In this document: positions 59,801 to 64,000 of the stretch, piece after piece
Layout of the letters: each line of letters opens with the position of its first letter
Position numbering within the stretch: the first letter of the stretch is position 1
DNA from: Erwinia sp. E_sp_B01_1
GTDB taxonomy: Bacteria; Pseudomonadota; Gammaproteobacteria; Enterobacterales; Enterobacteriaceae
NCBI RefSeq assembly: GCF_036865545.1
Contig: NZ_CP142208.1
Span: 1,984,001-2,048,000 of the forward strand
Length of the DNA stretch: 64,000 nt
Direction: 5' to 3'
Made by a program: the position numbers and the translations under genes
The notes under the pieces: model-generated
The model's database searches: none
The model's input: only the letters and a program-made list of their open reading frames with translations
What the model was told of the DNA's origin: nothing

Positions 59801-61174
59801 TTAATGTGCTGCACGCGCCAGAATCACTTCCGATGGCTGGCGCTGCAGACGTCTCATCCGCCATACCATCATGACTGCAGCCGAGGTCAGGCCAATAATA
59901 AAGCCTGTCCAGAACCCAGCCGGGCCCATAGGCGGCACAACCCAGTCGGTCAGCGCCAGAATATAGCCACTGGGTAATCCCAAAACCCAGTAAGCAATAA
60001 ATGTAATGAAGAAGATCGAACGCGTATCTTTGTAACCCCGCAGAATACCGCTACCGATAACCTGAACAGCATCGGAGAACTGGTAGATGGCTGCCAGCAG
60101 CATTAACTGGGCGGCGAGGGTGATGACTTCCGGGTTATCAGTATAAAGCCGCGCAATAGACTCGCGGAAAGTCACAGTGAATACAGCTGTCAATAAAGCC
60201 AGGCAGATGCCCACAGCCTGTGCGGTCCAGGCCGATACTCTTGCGGCCTCGGTGGATCTCTGGCCAAGACGATAGCCAACGCGAATGGTGGTGGCCACCC
60301 CCAGTGAAAGCGGCAGAACGAACATCAGCGAGCTGAAATTTAAGGCGATCTGATGGCCGGCTACTTTGACTATGCCCATTGGTGAAACGAGCAACGCCAC
60401 TACCGCAAACAGGGTGACTTCAAAGAACAAAGCCAGTGCCACCGGCAGGCCAAGCTGGACTAAGCGCACCAGCGTGGCGCGATCGGGGCGGCTGAAACGC
60501 TCTGTCAGTCGAATATCCCGCATTGAAGTGGCACGACTCATCCAGTATTTCATTGCGGCAAACATCACCCAGTAAACCGAAGCCGTCGCGACGCCACAAC
60601 CCACGCCGCCCAGCGCGGGCATGCCAAAGTGCCCATAAATAAAGATGTAATTCACCGGAATATTAACCAGCAGGCCAATAAACCCCATCACCATACCGGG
60701 CTTGGTTTTGGAAAGCCCTTCGCACTGGTTACGGGCAACCTGGAAAAACAGATAGCCAGGCGCTCCCCAGAGCAGGGCATGGAGATAGCCAACCGCAATT
60801 TCGGCCATACGTGGATCAACATTATGCATAGAGCGGATCATATACCCGGCGTTATAAAGCACCACCATGATCAGCACTGACACTATCGCTGCAAGCCAGT
60901 ATGCCTGACGTACCTGAAAGGCGACCCGATCTCGTCGACCGGAACCGTTATATTGCGCAACCACGGGCGTAAGTGATAACAACAGGCCATGACCGAAGAG
61001 AATGGTAGGCAACCATACGGAAGTGCCTACGGCAACGGCAGCCATATCCGTGGCGCTGACAGCGCCGGCCATAATGGTATCAACAAAGCCCATGGATGTT
61101 TGCGCAACCTGCGCAAGGATCACCGGGATTGCCAGCGCTAATAATTGACGCGCTTCTGTCAGGTACTTCTGCAC
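59801..61174 (-). CDS. mdtK: MATE multidrug efflux transporter MdtK
   Basis: MdtK (NorM-type) is a 12-segment inner-membrane Na+/drug antiporter that exports fluoroquinolones and other cations. With the GTG start at 61174 ([17 protein letters not shown]) it has 457 residues, the E. coli length; the frame is open further to 61222 but E. coli starts at MQKY. The family blocks [37 protein letters not shown] and [14 protein letters not shown] are conserved. It is divergent from ribE, as in E. coli. No regulator lies next to it. Confidence 0.95.
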   Translation of the reverse strand: MQKYLTEARQLLALAIPVILAQVAQTSMGFVDTIMAGAVSATDMAAVAVGTSVWLPTILFGHGLLLSLTPVVAQYNGSGRRDRVAFQVRQAYWLAAIVSVLIMVVLYNAGYMIRSMHNVDPRMAEIAVGYLHALLWGAPGYLFFQVARNQCEGLSKTKPGMVMGFIGLLVNIPVNYIFIYGHFGMPALGGVGCGVATASVYWVMFAAMKYWMSRATSMRDIRLTERFSRPDRATLVRLVQLGLPVALALFFEVTLFAVVALLVSPMGIVKVAGHQIALNFSSLMFVLPLSLGVATTIRVGYRLGQRSTEAARVSAWTAQAVGICLALLTAVFTVTFRESIARLYTDNPEVITLAAQLMLLAAIYQFSDAVQVIGSGILRGYKDTRSIFFITFIAYWVLGLPSGYILALTDWVVPPMGPAGFWTGFIIGLTSAAVMMVWRMRRLQRQPSEVILARAAH

Positions 61175-61405
61175 ACATACACCTGTAAGTTTTATAGGAA
61201 GAGGAAAGCGCCGTAAAAGCAAAAAACGTTATTTATGCGCTCAGACAGCAGGGCAGGCCGCTCAGTGTAATGATCGCAGTGTAAATAGCCAATGATTCGC
61301 CTTTAAAAAAGCTCTTTGTGTCACGAGAATAGTGGGGCTGCATTTGGATTTATCCCGTCGCCAGGGCAAACTAGAGCAAGAATTTTTACTTGTGAGGCCA
61401 GAATT

Positions 61406-62056
61406 ATGTTTACCGGTATTGTGCAGGGCACCGCTGAAGTATTGGCGATTGAAGAGAAGCCGAATTTTCGTACGCATATTGTCCGACTACCGGCAGAAAT
61501 GTTGCCAGGTCTGGAACTGGGAGCCTCTGTTTCTCATAATGGCTGCTGCCTGACAGTAACGGAAGTGCAGGGCAATCGGGTGAGTTTTGATCTGGTTAAA
61601 GAAACTCTGCGGATCACCAATCTGGGTGATTTAAAGGTGGGCGATACGATAAACGTTGAGCGCGCGGCTAAATTCAGCGATGAGATTGGCGGGCATTTAA
61701 TGTCCGGCCATATCATGACCACTGCCGAAATCAGTAAAATAGTGACGTCTGAGAATAACCGCGAAATCTGGTTTAAACCTCAGGATGCGCTGCAGATGAA
61801 ATATATTCTGCATAAAGGTTTTATCGGTATTGATGGTATCAGCCTTACCGTGGGGGAAGTGACCAGAACCAAATTCTGCGTCCATCTTATTCCTGAAACG
61901 CTGGCACGCACCACGCTGGGCGCTAAACGGCTTGGCGAAAGAGTGAACATCGAGATCGATCCGCATACCCAGGCTATTGTGGAAACCGTGGAGCGTGTTC
62001 TGGCGCAGCGGGAAGCTGCCTTACTGGCCGCTGCAGAGCCAGAATCGCATAGATAA
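61406..62056 (+). CDS. ribE: Riboflavin synthase alpha chain
   Basis: Riboflavin synthase (RibE, also named RibC) dismutates two 6,7-dimethyl-8-ribityllumazine molecules to riboflavin. The 216 residues show the family start [12 protein letters not shown] and two lumazine-binding repeats: [14 protein letters not shown] with GGHLMSGH in the first, and [15 protein letters not shown] with [16 protein letters not shown] in the second. ATG 61406 is chosen by homology and a GAGG site; an upstream ATG at 61316 is not supported. The leader has no visible FMN riboswitch. It converges on cfa. Confidence 0.97.
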   Translation: MFTGIVQGTAEVLAIEEKPNFRTHIVRLPAEMLPGLELGASVSHNGCCLTVTEVQGNRVSFDLVKETLRITNLGDLKVGDTINVERAAKFSDEIGGHLMSGHIMTTAEISKIVTSENNREIWFKPQDALQMKYILHKGFIGIDGISLTVGEVTRTKFCVHLIPETLARTTLGAKRLGERVNIEIDPHTQAIVETVERVLAQREAALLAAAEPESHR

Positions 62057-62102
62057 ACCGGATGAAAAGGCCGACAACATGCCGGCCTTAACCTTCACTG
62101 AT

Positions 62103-63251
62103 TCAGTGAGGCACCCGTAGACCGCCTTCAATCCCGTGGGTAAAGACCACCTGCCAGAGCTGAATATCGCGAGCGCGAAAAGCACCTGCACAGGCATTCA
62201 GGTAATAAACGAACATCCGTTTAAACCGCTCGCCGTAATTCTCAGCCAGCTGGGGCCAGGCGGCAAGAAAGCGCTGATGCCAGGCCATTAATGTGGTGTC
62301 GTAATCCTGACCAAAGTTATGCCAGTCTTCCATCACGAAATGCGGTTCATGCGCCTCAGCAATATGGCGAATTGAAGGCAGGCAGCCGTTGGGGAAAATA
62401 TATTTATTTATCCAGGGATCGACATGTTCATTGGTGGTATTAGCGCCAATAGTATGCAGCAGGAAAATCCCATCAGGTTTCAGATTACGGTTTACCACGT
62501 CAAAATAGGTGGCGTAATTCTTGGGACCCACGTGCTCGAACATTCCGACCGACACAATGCGATCGAACTGTTGATTAAGGTCGCGATAATCCTGCAGAAG
62601 AATAGTGGCATCCAGGCCTTCACACCGCTGCTGGGCCATTTTTTGCTGTTCAGCAGAAATAGTCACGCCAACGACGCTGACCCCATAATGGTGGGCGGCA
62701 AATTCAGCCAGCCCACCCCAGCCGCAGCCGATATCCAGCAAAGTCATACCCGGCATTAATTGCAGCTTATCGCAGATCATTTTTAATTTAGCGGTTTGCG
62801 CCTGCTCAAGGGTTTCTGCTTCTTTCCAGTAACCGCAGGAATACTGCATATGGGAATCCAGCATCAGTGAGAAAAGGTCATTACCCAGATCGTAATGTTC
62901 TTTACCCACTATCCACGCCCGCTTGCGTGATTGCAGATTGGTTAACCGGGCTGCAGCAATTCTTAGCGTATCTTTGAAATGGTGAGGGAGCTGCTGGTCA
63001 AGTTTGGCCTGCAAAACATGCTGGAAAAAGATATCCAGCCGCTCGCACTCCCACCAGCCATCCATATAGCTTTCACCCAGCCCCAGCGAACCTTCCTGTA
63101 TGACGCGTTTGAAAAACGCCGGATTGGTGACCTTGATATCCCAGGGGCGCGTGCCATTCATTTCAATATCAGCGTTGCGCAACATCTCCTGAACGATTCG
63201 GTACCACTGATTTTCTTCAAGGCTCGCTTCTTCTATAATCGATGAACTCAT
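62103..63251 (-). CDS. cfa: Cyclopropane-fatty-acyl-phospholipid synthase
   Basis: Cfa uses S-adenosylmethionine to add a methylene bridge to unsaturated acyl chains of membrane phospholipids, mainly in stationary phase and acid. The 382 residues match E. coli. The EGSLGLGESYMDGWWEC block, SAM motif LLDIGCGWGGL, FDRIVSVGMFEHVGPKNY and ACAGAFRARDIQLWQVVF are present. ATG 63251 (SSSIIEEASLEE) is chosen by alignment. A GC-rich inverted repeat at 62067-62089 lies between it and the convergent ribE. Confidence 0.96.
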   Translation of the reverse strand: MSSSIIEEASLEENQWYRIVQEMLRNADIEMNGTRPWDIKVTNPAFFKRVIQEGSLGLGESYMDGWWECERLDIFFQHVLQAKLDQQLPHHFKDTLRIAAARLTNLQSRKRAWIVGKEHYDLGNDLFSLMLDSHMQYSCGYWKEAETLEQAQTAKLKMICDKLQLMPGMTLLDIGCGWGGLAEFAAHHYGVSVVGVTISAEQQKMAQQRCEGLDATILLQDYRDLNQQFDRIVSVGMFEHVGPKNYATYFDVVNRNLKPDGIFLLHTIGANTTNEHVDPWINKYIFPNGCLPSIRHIAEAHEPHFVMEDWHNFGQDYDTTLMAWHQRFLAAWPQLAENYGERFKRMFVYYLNACAGAFRARDIQLWQVVFTHGIEGGLRVPH

Positions 63252-63545
63252 AGCTTCCCCATCACTCTGTGTGATTGAAACCTGAGAAATAGAATAGACA
63301 ATTTCTACAGGGTTTGAGAACACGCACGGCTTTCCCGTGCGCCTGAAATCCGGCGTTACAGAGAATTGATTTGAATACCTGCAGAGTTGCGCAACGAACG
63401 TTGCGCAAAGAAAATGCTGACCACCCTGTCAGGATAAAAAAAGGTTGTAACCTGTTGTTTTTTTGATGCCTGAAAGGAGTATATGCTCACGTCAGGCAAT
63501 ATTCAATTGATTATTGTTAGGATGCTAATCAATTGATTTGACGCC
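63252..63545 (-). promoter_or_regulatory. cfa upstream region
   Basis: There is no ORF in these 294 bp. In E. coli the cfa leader is long and is a target of several small RNAs; the stretch here could hold a comparable leader, but I could not define the start or any pairing site. Confidence 0.35.
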
Positions 63546-64000
63546 TTAATGACCGTTATGACTGCCCGCCAGCGCCAGCTTTTCAGACTTCACCCGTTGT
63601 AAAATATAGCCGATACCCACCAAAACAACAGTGGATCCCATCACCAGGGAGGTGGTCAGCAGTGACGTGGAGATAAAAGCAGAGACTATCATGCTGGCAA
63701 CGCAGCATAACCCCAGCTGTAACGTGTTCTGCAGAGCTGCGGCCTTACCACTGGACTCCGGAAAGGGCAGTAACGCATTCGATACCACTACCGGATAAAT
63801 CGCTCCGTTCGCCAGTGCAATTCCACAGAAAGGTATGAGCAATCCATACAGTGAAGGGGTATCCCTCTGCGCAGCAATAAAGAAGGCCAGAATACTCAGC
63901 GAGTAAACCGCAATCAGCCAGGGAAGCAGTGAATGCCCTTCGGTACGTTTAAGCAGTGAGCGGCAGCCATAACCTCCGATCAAAAAGGCCAGAGTCTGAG
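63546..64000 (-). CDS. punC: Purine nucleoside MFS exporter PunC, C-terminal part
   Basis: This is the 3' part of an MFS transporter of the DHA1 group; the 5' end lies beyond the window. The last 151 codons encode about five membrane segments. [43 protein letters not shown] and [14 protein letters not shown] align with E. coli YdhC/PunC, which is linked to purine nucleoside transport and driven by the neighbouring LysR regulator PunR. The E. coli order punR-punC-cfa-ribE agrees. Only the C-terminal part can be judged here. Confidence 0.9.
   Translation of the reverse strand, partial: QTLAFLIGGYGCRSLLKRTEGHSLLPWLIAVYSLSILAFFIAAQRDTPSLYGLLIPFCGIALANGAIYPVVVSNALLPFPESSGKAAALQNTLQLGLCCVASMIVSAFISTSLLTTSLVMGSTVVLVGIGYILQRVKSEKLALAGSHNGH

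Noticed and set aside
62067..62089. GC-rich hairpin between ribE and cfa as a bidirectional terminator
   Set aside because: A seven-pair stem is present but no T tract follows on either strand, so termination is not supported strongly enough to annotate.

Overview
The window reads as a chromosome segment of an Enterobacterales bacterium, most probably Erwiniaceae (Erwinia/Pantoea-like). Gene order follows the Escherichia coli astB-to-ydhC region closely, and the proteins look like E. coli orthologues with moderate divergence. This assignment rests on recognised families and remembered synteny, not on a database search.

Layout. 1-2.6 kb: end of the arginine-succinyltransferase operon (astB fragment, astE) and spy. 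2.7-7.3 kb, minus strand: cho, yddG, nadE, and a TetR regulator overlapping a Bcr/CflA-type exporter gene that is frameshifted at a C6 run. 7.5-17.1 kb: osmE, an ACS-family transporter, katE, tcyP, ydjM, hxpB, yniB, yniA, ydiZ. 17.2-18.5 kb: a solitary iron-type periplasmic binding protein behind a Fur-box-like sequence, where E. coli would carry pfkB. 18.8-19.5 kb: ydiY. 19.8-25.9 kb: an accessory, visibly AT-richer island between ydiY and thrS. It encodes a double-glycine, glycine-zipper microcin-like precursor, an HlyD/CvaA adaptor, a C39-peptidase ABC exporter, a diverged LpxL-like acyltransferase with a split 5' end, and a TolC-like outer-membrane lipoprotein. 26.2-33.4 kb: the translation operon thrS-infC-rpmI-rplT-pheM-pheS-pheT-ihfA. 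33.4-36.2 kb: btuC-btuE-btuD-nlpC. 36.6-45.6 kb: ydiV, selO, an intergenic repeat block, aroH, ppsR, ppsA, the sRNA rprA and ydiK. 45.8-49.8 kb: ydiJ, menI and an unrecognised gene under a near-perfect Fur box. 50.2-55.8 kb: sufABCDSE. 55.8-59.0 kb: ldtE, lpp, pykF. 59.4-59.65 kb: three tandem tRNA-Val(GAC) genes. 59.8-64.0 kb: mdtK, ribE, cfa and the 3' part of punC.

How the genes work together. Most of the window is housekeeping: translation (synthetases, IF3, L35/L20), Fe-S assembly, central carbon switching (ppsA with its regulator ppsR, pykF with a Cra site), envelope (lpp, ldtE, nlpC, cfa) and stress (katE, osmE, spy). The accessory island is the main point of interest. It is a self-contained peptide export system with its own outer-membrane channel and an acyltransferase-like protein, and it has no recognisable immunity gene. 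I infer a class II microcin-type antibacterial peptide, possibly lipid-modified or acting together with a membrane-lipid change.
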